Below are positions 1-12,235 of a stretch of DNA of 64,000 bases, piece after piece. Numbering within the stretch: position 1 is the stretch's first letter; every line of letters begins with the position of its first letter. Where the stretch lies: the NCBI GenBank assembly GCA_033032175.1, contig CM065322.1:9486001-9550000 (forward strand). Reading direction: 5' to 3'. The notes beneath the pieces are model-generated. The model did no database searches. It was given only the letters and a program-made list of their open reading frames with translations, and was not told where the DNA came from. Made by a program: the position numbers and the translations under genes. Source of the DNA: Saturnia japonica (Eukaryota > Arthropoda > Insecta > Lepidoptera > Saturniidae).

Positions 1-690
1 ACCCGTTTCAAATTTCGAACTCTACGTAGGGACTAGGCCTCATAGGGATGAGGCCGTGTCCTAAAAGTATATAACCTATTTATGCTTAGAAACCTTCAAA
101 TGAGAGGTATTAATATAGTACGGTGATTTTCGAGACATTCCAATTTTAAAGAGTTGCTTATGTTTTCAGGTAAGTTCAACCTTTTTTGAATAAAATCGGA
201 TTGACTTTTCAAACATGTGTCAAAATAAAATGTAATTTAAATCAAACGCACTAAGGAGTATTGATGTCAACTTCGAAGCAAATAACCGTCAAAATAACTT
301 TCTACCCCTTTTTTGACCCCTTGAATTTCAATAAAATACAATACACATTTTCCATCAATTCTGTTAAAAAAGGTTTATGCAAAATTTAAAGTAGATTAGA
401 CTTAGGAATCACGTTGTCCCATACAAACTTTGCCCCCCCCCTTAAACCCCCTTAGGGGTACAATTTTGAAAAAACCTATCTTATCGAATGCCTATGTCAT
501 ATAAAGAACACATCCTCCAAGTTTCAGGTCTCTACGATCAGCAGTTTAGGCTGTGCGTTGATCCGTCAGTCAGTCATTCAGGACAAAGCATTTTATATTT
601 ATAGATAGATAGGGCCTTGGAAAAATAAATAAGCTATTCGAAGGACTAATCCTGTGCAGACGAAGTCGCGGGCATAAGCTAGTATAAAAT
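1..690 (+). repeat. Dispersed lepidopteran-style repeat ending in AGCTAGT
   Basis: The stretch holds short G/C runs typical of degenerate lepidopteran LINE or SINE tails, such as the C-run near 425-460. It closes at about 661-684 with GACGAAGTCGCGGGCATAAG followed by CTAGT, a repeat terminus I know from many moth and butterfly sequences. No protein-coding potential is seen. The 5' end probably lies outside the window. Family assignment rests on memory. Confidence 0.5.
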
Positions 691-844
691 ATAAGTTGTG
701 TTTGCCACAGTATAGTGTTTGCCACAGTATAAGCTATTCTTGTGAAATGGTTGTGTGTATTTATTTATTTAGTTAATAATGGTTAGTTACTTTTATTAAT
801 CTAAGCGACGCGAGGTAGGGTACAGAGAAAACTCTTAGGAGATT

Positions 845-1065
845 TCTCTCTACTTGGGGCATCTCGACTGGTGGAATACCTTCACTCTACACAGGATCGT
901 ATCCAAATAAACTTGTGTTGTGTTCCTGTAGTGGTAGGGCTTCCAGAGCTCCTTCGTTTAGGGGAGTTCAATTCCTATCGTATTACGAGCGTCCATAAGG
1001 CTGCGGTAACCGCTTACCATCAAATGAACCATTTGCTTGTTTCACCTTATTTCGATGAAAAAAAC
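845..1065 (+). repeat. SINE-like dispersed repeat fragment
   Basis: The segment contains GTGTTGTGTTCC, then GGTAGGGCTTCCAG, and later GCGGTAACCGCTTACCATCA. These are landmarks, in the right order, of a common lepidopteran SINE-like repeat. An open frame of 162 codons crosses it (871-1359) but has no recognisable domain and starts inside the repeat, so I read it as non-coding. DNA downstream to 1680 has two short open frames and no recognisable content. Confidence 0.5.
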
Positions 1066-2218
1066 ATTAATATTATTTTTCTCAAAGTTAACTCTAATAT
1101 CGGTTTTGTGAAATATTTTTTTTATTATTGTGCATCTCGGCTAGGATATGATATTGCATTGCGAATATTACACGATTTGATACAAAATACAATAGTTAAA
1201 ATGTTTATCGACAATAACGATCGACGGTTCACAGATGTTGTAACAAAGGAATCTGAATGTCGATCGTGTTGGGGGGCAGACCTTGCCGTATCTCCCCGAG
1301 AGCCTAAAAAACTTATATGGAGTACGTATATAGTCGTATTGTTCGCACGGCCTTCATGATATTGCTAATGACTGTGGGATTATGATACGATCTCGGCAAA
1401 ACTTGCGACCTTCGGGTCAATTCACATTATTGTTAAAAGCTTTTCGGTTGGTGGAATGTCGTTTAATTTAGATTCATATGGTAAGCCAGGTTTGTCTTTA
1501 CATGTTTGGATAAGAGTAGAGATTTTAGATTATCCAGTTCTAGTGTTGTTTACGGCGTTTATAACTTCTACTGATATTTTATTTAGTTATTTTAAAACTA
1601 GCTTCTGCTCACAGCTTCATCTGTGTGGGCTTCACAGATGGGTTCAGAAAGAAATAAAAATATATCATTTATTGGAATAAAAAGTATCCTATGTGTTAAT
1701 GCAGGCTAGTTCCAAATTTATTCAGCCGTTTTTGCGTGATTGTTTGATTGATTGAGTTCCAAGCATACAAACTTTCACATTTATAATATTAAGTAGGATT
1801 ACAAGGATAACTTACATAAATCAACTTTAAAATAACCTAAAGGTAATACTGAAGGCTATTTCAAGGTTTTTATAAACAGAAGATAATAATAATAGAAGGG
1901 AAGTTAGATCGGTTGAATGTTATAAATAGAAATAAAAGAGAATTCAAAAACAATGCAGATCTTAGTTTATATTTAAGTGAGGATGCGGTAGTGTTAGACA
2001 AGCCGAAGCTTTTTCAAGCATCTGGAATTACCTAAGTGTTCTTAAAATTTCAATACTGAGGACTCTGAGGGAGGTATATGACAATAGTATTTATAAGAAA
2101 ATCGTGATATCATTTGCTAAAACTAGCTTTGTTGCTATTGATTATTTTTTCAATCCAATATAAAAAATTGCATTATTTTCGACAAAACATATTGAAACCA
2201 AATTGTGTTTTATAACTT
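1066..2218. other. AT-rich DNA without recognisable gene
   Basis: There are two short open frames (to 1359 and 1456-1680) with no motif, signal or splice context that I can support. The rest is AT-rich non-coding sequence. Confidence 0.5.
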
Positions 2219-2987
2219 AACTAGCGACCCGCCCCAGCTTCGCACGGGTGCAATTTACATGTGTTTTATGTTTAAAAAAGCGTGATTTAGAGTGTATCGC
2301 TTTAATATTGACATTTCATAACTTCATACTCACGAAAAGTGTACTTAGCTTATGACGCGCAATTGATCATAGGTGCGTTGTGGTGTATTTTTTTGGTTAT
2401 GCGTAATTTTGAATCCGCGATATCTTCTACAGTATTTTTATTTCAATTATATATTGTAATCAAAATAACCTTCATTTAATTTAGGTTCACTTGTGAACGT
2501 CAAATGACTACTGGCTATTTTGCCAAAAATTAACTGGACCAAGTAATCTAACATATTTATCCGGATAAAGATTAATACTGAAGTGGTGAAAATGGCATCA
2601 CAAATAACCTATTATTTTTCATTATTATTTTGAAGATAAAAATGGTTACTGCGTGTCATCCTTAGGAGATAGAGATATGTTATTGGACTGTTTTTTAGGC
2701 TTTTTAAAGAACTACATTTGTTTAATATATTGTTTTCTCTTAAGGTATAGCCAGCGTAAGTCATGTAAGCACCCGAAACTCGGTTTATTGACGACTTGAT
2801 TTTACAAAACATTGGATTTTTTCTACTATACATAAACGTAATTGGAATGTATTATATAAATAAACCTTCCTTAATTAAAAATATTGTCTAAACGACAGTA
2901 AAAATCGTATAATATCCGTTGTGTAGTTTAGAAGTTAGCGGACATATAGACAGACGCAGATAGCGACTTTTTTATAATATGTATTGA
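2219..2987 (+). repeat. ACTAGCGACCCGCCCC repeat, copy 1 (uninterrupted)
   Basis: The repeat opens with ACTAGCGACCCGCCCC at about 2219 and ends near AGCGAC followed by a T-run and TATAATATGTAT at about 2962-2987. It aligns along its whole length with 43048-44066: both share TTTAATATTGA at about 2301, AAGATAAAAATGGTTACTG at about 2634, GCGTAAG..ATGTAAGC..CCGAAA at about 2752, and the terminal AGCGAC. This copy lacks the 254-bp SINE found in copy 2 and so serves as its empty site. I recall this as a widespread lepidopteran repeat of uncertain class. Confidence 0.75.
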
Positions 2988-2989
2988 TT

Positions 2990-4225
2990 AGACAGCTCGC
3001 GTTCGCTTATGTATTTCTTATTTGTATAACATGAAAAAAAAACCTTTTTGGATATGTGTCACTAACGCATCGTGAGTGTAGGCTTCGACCCCGCAACCTC
3101 TCTAACTCCCTATCCAAAACTAAGGCTTATTTATTTATTATCAATGCTTCAAAAAGACCATTTCAAATAGATAAAATAAACACAAAATCTATCAAAACTG
3201 GCTTATATTGGTTGCCGATAACACGCTGTCATGATATACCCACCTGTTATATAACTAATGCATATTTATAATAGAGTTTAATCCATCACTGAATAAAAGT
3301 GTTTTGACTTTGGCAATTTACAAATAACAAAATAACTATTTAACTTCTAATTTATGTAACCTTTCAAAGTATTAATTTAAAAAAAATTGCGCCCCTAATA
3401 ACCCACAGGGTCGTAATGGCACAATTCTTATTTATAGTTAATAATAAAATAACAAATTGAACTTCTTATTTGTTTCTCATAGTTAAAGCAGGTACAAAAG
3501 TTTTGCAATAATCACACTTACGCCATAAAATTTTATTATGTCGATATAATAAATTCGCAGATTTGTAGAATGTTGTACCTTATTTTAAAAACTTCCCTTG
3601 ATTATAAATTATAATACATAATTTGTTCGTTAGTTCATAGGATTATAAAGAACCTTAAAACTAGAAAGCTATTCAACTGAATACAAAATAATTGGAGATT
3701 CTTCACAATCTCGTGATTAATATCACACTAAGTTTTATAGTAACCAAACACATTATATTTTTTATTTCTTTGATCTAACCATTTTTTTGAAATTACCGAT
3801 TTTCCATAAAAAGACACAATAGAAGAATCCCTTTTTAAATACGCAAAAAAGTACTTTATTTTATAAAAACAACTTTGGACAACGCAACATTCATAAAAAT
3901 ATTTTTCCAAGACAGATTACTTCGATCATATTTCACATTTTACACTTTATGACAGATTACTATGACAGAGATGACCCAAATAAAAATTGTCAGCCGAAAC
4001 CGTAATGGAATAATCGGCTCCTTTTCTATTTCGACCAAAAACGTAACCGAAACCGACATAAATTCAGTTAAGTGAAAATTTAGTTGATTTTCTTGCTACC
4101 CTGAAATAAACTTTTTTCTAGTTTCTAGCTTTGAAGAACAGATTATTCATTTAGATTAAATAAAACATTTATTTAAATTTTAGCTCACTTATATATATGT
4201 ATATTATACACATATTATCTGCATG
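2990..4225. other. AT-rich DNA, nothing recognised
   Basis: AT-rich sequence with short open frames of 60-71 codons that lack domains or splice context. I see no repeat family that I can name. Confidence 0.45.
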
Positions 4226-5050
4226 TAAGGATGCATGTATGTAAGGATCTGCAAGCGATGGTGACTATTATGAATGAAGCTTTGGAAAGAAAGGGAATGA
4301 AAGTAAATGCAAAGAAGACGAATGTTTTGGTATTTGAAAAGAAAGATAGCATGAAAAAATTATATATCCGGATTGATGGCGACGAACTGGAGCAAGTAAG
4401 TGAGTTTGTATACTTGGGATCGATGTTTACTAAGGATAGAAAGTGTGAGAGTGATATAGGAAGGAGAGTACATGCTGGTAATATGGTAATTGTGGCGTTG
4501 CACTCCTATATGAGCAGCCAGAGAATTTCTACGAAAACTCGTTTGACTATGCGTAGAGCAGTATTGGTTCTCAACACTTATCTACGGAAGCGAAAGCAGG
4601 GTGTGGATAAATCATGAAAATAAAATAAATGCAGTAGAAATTAGAGTGCTAAGAGCTATGTTAGGAGGGAAATTGAGTGACAAGGATAAGAAATAGTGTG
4701 ATAAGAGAATTTTGCGGTTTGAAAGAAGATATAGAAAGAAATTTCACACGGATTGAGAAAGGGATACATAGATGTTTTGGGCATGTTGAGAGGATGAATG
4801 AAAGAAGAATGACTAAAAAATTTCGTAATGCGAGTGTGAAAGAAAGCGTTGGAAGAGGATGGTCTAGACGAACGCTCTTCAATCAAATCGCGGACATTCT
4901 GCAGAAAGGTCAGGTCAAGAGTACTCTAAACCGACGAACATGCATGAAAAGATTGATCAATGTTGAAGAAGCGAAAGACCTATACCAGGATCGTAGCAAG
5001 TGGCAGGATGTGATCTCTGCCTACCCCGTTGGGAAATAGGCGTGATTTAT
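4226..5050 (+). pseudogene. Non-LTR retrotransposon reverse transcriptase C-terminus, decayed
   Basis: Two reading frames, 4231-4617 and 4677-5039, together give the C-terminal part of a LINE reverse transcriptase. The first reads MKVNAKKTNVLVFEKK, then EFVYLGSMFTKD and MSSQ, the usual thumb-region blocks. The second reads SVIREFCGLKEDI, FGHVERMNERR, then GQVKSTLNRRTCMKRL, ending in DRSKWQDVISAYPVGK and a stop. That is the usual C-terminal tail of one insect LINE group. Frame changes and a stop near 4615-4676 show it is dead. The 5' part, with endonuclease and catalytic YADD, is absent. The same tail recurs inverted at about 5740-6105. The clade name is uncertain. Confidence 0.75.
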
Positions 5051-5052
5051 GT

Positions 5053-5566
5053 AAAGGGTGTCTCCGAATGTTTTTCGTTTTTAGATGTTAAATAAAAAAC
5101 AAAATATCAATTAAATCTCGTTTTGTTTAATATTAATTTAAAGAGCAATTCTTGAAGTTTATTTATGAAAAACAACCGTTTGCAAATGCGCACCATTCAT
5201 TTGTTCACACTCATTTAACCTGGAGCTAAAATTTTTAATAACTCACTGGAGCATCGCTCTTGGAATAGAGTTGATTTCTTCAGTCATTCTTTGCTTCAAA
5301 ACATTCAGGTTGGGTGGCAATGGATTGTAAACTTTGCTTTTTAGGTAGCCCCATAGGAAGAAATCAGCAGGCGTTAAATCAAGGCTCCTCGGTGGCCAAT
5401 TGATGTCTCCTCGGCGAAAAGTAACTTTTCGATACTTATATTTAAATAATAAACAGCCGTATAGATATAGAGGTTGTCTGGTTAGCGTTGCTAAATAACA
5501 AACTTTCACTTTACCAATTTTGTGGTAAAACAGAAAATACCATTCAACTTAGGTCGGAGACAATAA
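5053..5566 (-). pseudogene. Tc1/mariner-type DDE transposase C-terminal fragment
   Basis: On the minus strand, 5243-5509 encodes a fragment containing WPPRSLDLTPADFFLWGYLK, the block around the last catalytic acid of Tc1/mariner-type DDE transposases, followed by SKVYNPLPPNLNVLKQRM. Family members are normally over 300 residues; only about 60 recognisable residues remain. Possible terminal repeats are GTGTCTCCGA at about 5060 and its inverted partner TCGGAGACAA at about 5553-5562. The N-terminus and first two acidic residues are gone. It lies exactly between two inverted LINE tails. Confidence 0.65.
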
Positions 5567-5734
5567 TGGAAGTAGGTAGCGATTTTCTCACAAAACTTTT
5601 ATTCTAATACGATATTTTCGTATAAATATATACATTTTGTGCGATGAATTAATATGAACTGAATTACAGATTTATTATTTGCAATTTTTAAGCTAAGAGT
5701 AAGTGAGGAAAACTGCTTTTTTTCTAAGTCATAC

Positions 5735-6105
5735 ATATAATCACGCCTCTTTTCCAACTGGTTAGGCAGATACCATGTCCTTCCACTTCCTACGATCCTG
5801 GCATACGACTTTAGCTTTTCAACGTTCATCAATCTTTTCATGCATACTGGTCAGTTTAGAGTATTTTGACTTGGGTTTTCTTTAGAAGGTCTCCGATTGG
5901 ATCATAGAATGTTCGTCTAGGCCTTCGTCTTCCAACGTTTCCAATTTACAGTCATTTTATAAATTTGTTTACTTATTCCTTTTCATTCAGCCTCTCTATA
6001 TGCCCAAACCGTCTAAGCATCCCTTATTCAGTCCGTATGACCATATATTCTTTCACACTACAACGTTTTCTTATCACACTATTTCTTAGTGGTCTCATTT
6101 GTAAT
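5735..6105 (-). pseudogene. Second, inverted copy of the LINE C-terminal tail
   Basis: The reverse complement aligns with 4690-5054: CATGAAAAGATTGATGAACG, then a CCAGGATCGTAGGAAGTGG block, GGCGTGATTATATG, and further upstream AACGTTGGAAGACGAAGGCC. The minus-strand frame (5599-5841) starts MKRLMNVEKLKSYARIVG, the same protein tail with a frameshift. Beyond 6105 toward 6470 the sequence keeps a LINE-like look but I cannot align it. Confidence 0.7.
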
Positions 6106-8079
6106 GCATTTATTCAACAATAATTAATCATTTGTTCCTTTAATTTCTTTTGCACTCTTTCCTATCAGCTGTTGCCATCTCAATATTAACATCTTTTATA
6201 CACATATAACTCCTCAAAAAATACATCCATACCTTCTTTGGTCTTCCTCTACCTTCATTCTTAATACTCTTCTATTTATATGAATTTCATCCCTCTTCAT
6301 AATATGTCCATACTACGGTAAAGGATTACTCCTCAACTTCTCTGTTACTGGTCCTATTTTTGTCCTTCCTCTGATAAATTCATTCCTAATGTTATCTATT
6401 ATAAATTACATTACACATCCATCTTACGATTCGCATCTCTGCCACATGTGGCCACTATTAACTCTTTACTATATATAATCTTTTTCTTTACTATACAATT
6501 GTATGTAAAGATATATGTTTTAATAAATAAAAAACTGCACAAATAAAGAGACCCATTAATGAGATTCAGAGCAATATAAAACTCTACTTGCGCACGTAGT
6601 CATTAAAACTTTTCCTTGTTGTATGTAAATATGGACGTGTATTTGGACTAGTTTACATGTACTTTACATGATTGAATAACTATTTTCATTATTTGTTCTC
6701 CTACAAGGTCTGGTGAGTTCAAATTAGTCTAATTTTTGTATTTATTTTATAGTAGTCCTAGAATTGCCGTGAAAACCAGCTTGCAAATACTATGACAAAA
6801 ACCTTTAGATAATCAATGCCCAAAATATATTTTAGTAGGCATTTTTCTCTTTAAATTGAAACGTAGGAAATTTATTATGATTTTTATTGTTAATTTCACA
6901 GGAGAAATAAAATTGTAGTACTACCTATTCTCATGATACTGTTTCAGTGTATACTATAGATCGGTGAAAAAGTAAAAAATGCATAGTATAAGTACGCTTG
7001 TGTTAGAACTAGATACAGATATGAGACCATTTTTCCTATGTCTTATCGGCCCGTATCGGCATACGTAAATTATTATCTAAAGAAATACCGCATATTGTTT
7101 GTAAAATATAAGGTTTTAAAGGTTCCTTGTGCTCTACCCGGATATAACTCGTACCAAATAAATCAAAATAGTACTCACACTTTTGTATTCCTTTTTTGGT
7201 CGTCTTATTCGAGCTATTCCCGATTTATAATATACTACTAAATCTATGGTTTAAAGTAACAAAAGTACCTAAGTTAATTTATTTAGTACTTGGCTATTAA
7301 GTCCGACGTAGCCCCCATGTTATAATAATAAACTTATTTTTATTTATGATTTCCAATTTTCGTTTCTTATTTTTATTAACAACGAGAAAAGCAACACTAA
7401 TGTTTTTAAGAAAATCAGGATCATTCTTACTAATTACATTGTTATTACTTCTATCTTATTACCTCACTATCTGTTAATAAGGTTTATTAAAAGCAAAATC
7501 ACAGACAGTAATTTCTACGAGAAGCATAAGCTATTCCATTGAAATGTGGGTTTCTCAATACAATACACGAACATCATTACCGATTATCAAGATCGTCTGT
7601 CCATACCTTACTGTTCTAATTAATTTATCTATTTGTACAATTCTAAGTAATGCAGAACGTAGCGTGACAAATAAAAGTAGGTTGTTTGAATTATTTCACG
7701 AGAAAATAATTATCTTAAAAGTGTAATTTACATATTATTATATGAGAAAATATAATAATATATTTGGACTATATAAAAAAAGTTGTATATTTTTTATCTG
7801 CGCTTCATTATGACAACCTGAATTTACGTATATGCCAATTTTTTTTCTCTCTATAATCATATCATAAAATCCATACTTATTTTCAGGGGAATAGGCAATA
7901 ATTTAATAAAACTCTCAACGGACATAGCTAATTTTGTTTCTAATTACTGGTTATTTAGGTTACCATAATTGGATATCCAAATTATTTTTAATTACACCAT
8001 ACTACTCCTGGGCCATATTTTATAACTGAATAAAGTCTTACTTGTTTTAGATTAGATATTTTACAATACCTGTGGGTTT
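6106..8079. other. AT-rich DNA, mostly unassigned
   Basis: The part from 6106 to 6470 resembles decayed antisense LINE sequence, though I cannot assign a clade. From 6480 to 8079 there are only AT-rich stretches and short open frames (7038-7241, 7544-7726) without domains. The segment at about 7512-7555 weakly matches the tandem-unit repeat seen at 14340 and 53715. Confidence 0.4.
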
Positions 8080-8176
8080 ATCACGATGTTTTCCTTCCCC
8101 AAAAGTTTAAGCTCATTGTAGGATGCAAACCCACGTCGCTCGACGTGGTATTCGAACATGCTACCACTTACAGTTC
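8080..8176 (-). repeat. tRNA-derived SINE, head fragment
   Basis: In reverse complement this reads GTGGTAGCATGTTCGAATAC, an A-box-like region, then GTCGAGCGACGTGGGTTTGC, and later GGGGAAGGAAAACATCGTGA. It matches the SINE copies at 28480-28745 and 63466-63745 and the split copy at 33219-33306/39290-39445. It directly abuts the RTE tail that follows. Confidence 0.6.
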
Positions 8177-9117
8177 GTCATCATCATCATCGTTTCTACC
8201 GAAAGCCGTCCACTGCTAGACATAGGGGACTTCTTTAGGGGACCATAGATCGCCACAACGAGCGGCCCTGTACGTCCCGTATCCAGTGGCTTCCCACAAC
8301 CTTTACCAGGTTGTAGTACCTCCTTGTGGCGGGTTTGCCCACGCTGCGTCTTCTGGTAGGTGGCCGCCGCTCGTGAAGTCTTTGGCACCATTGGTCATCC
8401 GTTCTACGAGTTACGTGGCCCGCCCTCTGCCATATAAATCTAGCTATCTTTAGGCCTATGACGATGACTTTGGCTCTCCTGCAGATCTTCTTATTTCTGA
8501 TTCGATCACGCAGACAACTTCATTGGCGTTTGAGTGACTTTCAGTTTTCTTGTCAAGCCTATAGTTAGCGACCACGTCTTAGCACCATATGTACTTAATT
8601 AGTAGGCAACAAATACTGGCCAAAGACTTTCGTTTAGAGACACTGCAGTATCTTGGACGAGTCGATGTTACGTAACTTTCCAAATGCTGCCCAACCGAAT
8701 AAGATTCGACGATTGACCTCTAGCTCAAAACTTTGAATCTATCTAACTGGATAGTTTTTCCCAGGTAAACATAATCATCAACAGTTCAAATGTATAGTCT
8801 CTGACGATCTTTACGGGAGTTGACGTTAAATATACATTTGACATGATCTTTATCTTGTCCATATTAATTCCAAAATAAACTCGTTCAGAGGCTTTACTAA
8901 GGTCATTGAGCATTGTACGGAGGTACTCCTTGGCCTCAGCCAAGACTATTATATTGTCGGTAAAACGACGGTAAATGATGTACTCGCCGTTTATATTTAA
9001 GCCTAGTCCTTCCCAGTCCAGACAAAAGGTCACATAATGTAAAGTGACAGAGACGATGCTCAACGAATCGGAGAGTAACCGACTATCTCCCTCTTTGGCT
9101 AATAGCTGTAGCCACAA
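8177..9117 (-). pseudogene. RTE-clade LINE relic, 3' half of reverse transcriptase and tail
   Basis: In reverse complement the element runs from 9117 down to 8177. The frame at 8743-9117 reads WEGLGLNINGEYI, RRFTDNIIVLAEAKEYL, MLNDLSKASERV and INMDKIKIMSNV. This is an RTE-type palm/thumb in which the catalytic FADD block has become FTDN. Further on are AGHV-type, GRPPTR-like and CCAGTGGACGG blocks, and the end is a (GATGAT)n tail at about 8179-8192. Loss of the catalytic pair and multiple stops show it is inactive. The 5' half is missing, as is usual for 5'-truncated insertions. Confidence 0.75.
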
Positions 9118-10344
9118 TTACTTCACATATTATCATCATTATCATTCGCATTAACTTTCATATATCATATCATGGAATAGGATATAGGATACTTTTTATT
9201 AATTATAACGAAAGTTTAATTTACGTTCAACGAAGCGAGCTGATAACAGCTAGTATTTAATAATAATAATCTAGTTAAATTATGTAATGTATATTTAATT
9301 AAACGGGAAATTCATTATGTTACGAAATATTTCCTGTGAGGAAACAGTAGCCAGAACACGCCAAGCGCGAATACTTTACCGTATTTTATTATACATTACG
9401 CACTCATTTCTTATTCATAACTAGATGTGCTCACGGATCCGCCCGCGTGGACTAAAGAATGTCGGTATGGTGGTGATTACTGACAGACGCACACAAGTTT
9501 GAATACTTTTTATGGCTTTTCTTCTATAATATCATCTTTTTTTAAATTATAGGTACTTCTTTAGACAATGAATCTTTATACATTGTGACAAAGTTGCTTT
9601 GCCTCTTGTTTTGTTTTGGCGAGGATAGTTACATTCGATTTTATTGGCCAGTGTTGCTTAAGGTTTATATATCTGTTAATACTAGTGAAAATGGTAATGC
9701 TAACCATGGCCAGTCGTGGTAATGGTAACTAAGCCTCTTGTTTTATAGTGATGAAGATAGTCACACCCAATGATGTCTATAAAATGGTAAATCAGTGTCA
9801 TCTCGAAATGAATTACAAATGTTGAAATAAGTATATCGTATTTCCTATGATTTTTTCACTTTTTTTTTAAATTAAAAAACATCTTTATCACCTCAAAAAC
9901 TAACGGTTCATACAATTATCCGGTTAAATATAACAACATTATATGTATCGTGACAGTGTTATTTTTACTGCAACCACATTCGACGTACGCCAATTAATTT
10001 CCGTTCGATCTCATTTGACGGCGTTTCATCACCAGATAATCAAAATGAATATTCATTTTGAATTTATTAATTTAAATTATCAACAATGAATAAATAATTT
10101 TGTTGTTACAATGTGAAATATGATTTCAGTTATTTATTAAACAAATTCGATAGGTATATATTGTTTTACCAAGTTTTAAGATTATATTATAAGTAGTTTA
10201 AATTAATATATCCTATAACCTCCAGAAATAGGCTATAAAATGCAAAAAGAAATGTTCAAATGGAACTATTAGTTCCAAAAAATAGATAGAGTGAAGAAAC
10301 AAACAAAAAGAAAACAATATTTTGAGCTTTATAGTATTTTATTT
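9118..10344. other. AT-rich DNA with weak duplication
   Basis: At about 9600-9650 and 9735-9785 two segments both begin GCCTCTTGTTTT and continue with GA(G/A)GATAGT(T/C)ACA, suggesting a diverged tandem duplication about 135 bp apart. A repeat-like terminus occurs near 9420-9450 (ACTAGATGTGC.. with CGCCCGCGTGG). No gene is seen. Confidence 0.4.
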
Positions 10345-10835
10345 ACTAGCTGTGCCCCGCAGTTTCACTCGCGTATAGTTGAAAAGAAATCACTCATTAA
10401 TAATTCATAATACTTCACTATAGACAATATTTTTAGCAACAATTTCTTGTGGTATTAAAATATATTGGTTTTCACTGCACCCTGTTCTACCGAGCCGAGT
10501 ATAGAGCTATTTTAATTTTCAATTATTTCTTAAATATTTTTATAGAACATTCTCTTTACGTATCACCACCATACACGTTAACCATTACACTAACGCACGA
10601 GGATAAATCAGTTCAGGAGCGTTTTATCTTCCGACTTACTTAACAAAAATCATTATTGAAGACTAGCAGAGAGGTTTAACTTAATTCTAGATAGCCTATA
10701 CTATTTCTCATAAATCTGGCTATCATATAGGTACAGAAAGAATTTTGAATTCGACTGGTAGTTCCAGAGATTGGCGTATTTAAACAAAAAAAAAAACTCT
10801 ACCCCTTTATTATATTATTTAATATAGATTATAGT
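10345..10835 (+). repeat. ACTAGCTGTGCCCCGC repeat (family B), copy 1
   Basis: The repeat opens with ACTAGCTGTGCCCCGCAGTT and closes with GTAGTTCCAGAGATTGGCGT, an A-run and an ATAGATTATAGTATAG-type end. The same head and tail occur at 27733-28375 (+), 30575-31010 (-) and, truncated, at 54815-55085 (+). It carries no long coding frame. Confidence 0.65.
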
Positions 10836-11590
10836 ATAGACTATAGATAGACAATGTATTCGGTAATTTCAGATTTCGTTTAGAAATAATCCGGACCCCA
10901 ATTTGCTGTATGCGACAACGATTAAAAGCTTTACTTCTCAAACTTTATTTGGCGTTTTTGGCGTAGGAAATGCCTAAGGCGAGTTACAATATTTTTTTAT
11001 TGGATTGATAAAACAATAAAAAACAATTTTCTTTTAAAACACTACATTGAAGTGACCGTAAAAAGTTGAGAAGCTTCTGTTTTATCCTTTCTAATTGCTT
11101 ACATACGTACTAGTGCAGCTCATTGTAGTTTTTACGACGTAGAGGACATAAAACGCAATAATGAAATTGCTTGTAAATAAAAGTAAGAAGCAATACATTT
11201 TATACAGTAATAACACAGTGTTGGTAAAATTGAGACAGAGTTAAGGGCGATCTCGATTTGTTCGGGGTCATTCTTAATATAATTCATAAACATAATTCAT
11301 TATCGTATGTGGATTTAACTATAAACATAAGTAGGAATTTACACTTTGAGTAGCTACAAAAATTCCTGAAGAATTTTAACAAGGAAGCCGCCAACTTGTT
11401 CGAGCTTTGTTTGACGGTTAAAAAAATAGTTAGTAAAATATTCTATTCACGTTACGTTCAAAGAATTGTGAATGAAGAAAGTTACCAATAAATAAAAAGA
11501 AGGAGAAGAAATTGACGGATGTTCGCGCGCAAATCTTAATTTTACATCAGAGTACAATATCATAAACGATGTTTAATTAGTTTATGAGAA
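10836..11590. other. AT-rich DNA, nothing recognised
   Basis: No coding or repeat assignment. At 10954-10970 the 17-mer GTTTTTGGCGTAGGAAA equals the sequence just after the Jockey poly(A) tail at 39280-39296; its surroundings do not otherwise align, so this may be chance or a shared repeat remnant. Confidence 0.35.
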
Positions 11591-12064
11591 ACTAGCTGTG
11601 TTTGCGGTTTCGCTCACGTGGACTACATAATGCTGTCGATTGGGCACACGCGCTAATCTTGCTAACCCCGCTCGTGGGTATCAAAAATGCTTTTTGTGGG
11701 TGTTCCTTCGAAGATAGTTATATACTCTCGCTGATTTTTTAGTAGGTCTATTTAATGTCTACACTTACGTTATACATTAATTTGATATATCTCGTATAGT
11801 TTACTCAGCATAAGACATTTAAGCGCCAGAACTGATTTACCATGACCTGTTTTTTTTTTATTTGCGTGGTACTCTAACTATTTTTATAAAATAAAAGTAG
11901 CCCAAGTTATTTAAGTTATTTTTTATAACATCAGCTATCTGCCAGTGAAAGACCCGTCTAAATCGGTCCAACCGCTTAGGAGATTACCCAGAAAATGTTA
12001 GTAAAAAGCTGTTATTTTGATGTTACAAACAGACACTTCAATTTTATTAATTATATGTATAGAT
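11591..12064 (+). repeat. LINE-tail-like repeat (family C), copy 1
   Basis: The repeat starts ACTAGCTGTGTTTGCGGTTT and contains ATCAGCTATCTGCCAGTGAA followed by CGGTCCAACCGCTTAGGAGA, a widespread lepidopteran repeat core. It ends TTACAAACAGACACTTCAAT..ATGTATAGATTA. Other copies lie at 12715-13172 (-), 49075-49376 (-) and 55100-56045 (+, interrupted). No coding frame remains. Confidence 0.7.
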
Positions 12065-12235
12065 TAATCCCAGTTATAACTATTGAAACTATAACAGAAA
12101 TGTAGAATATTCAAAGTAGAATTAATTTGTGGTGTTTATGGTACAAGACGAGATTGGTTGATAATCATATTTTATTAGTAAAGCATTAATAAAGCAATTC
12201 CATTAATTTTAAATTTAGAGATATATACATATACA

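Noticed and set aside
871..1359. 162-codon open frame on the plus strand
   Set aside because: It starts inside a SINE-like repeat with GCGGTAACCGCTTACCATCA, has no domain and no splice or signal context.
10954..10970. 17-base identity with the 3' flank of the Jockey insertion, possibly another target site
   Set aside because: Flanks do not align with the SINE or the element, so it gives no evidence of an insertion.
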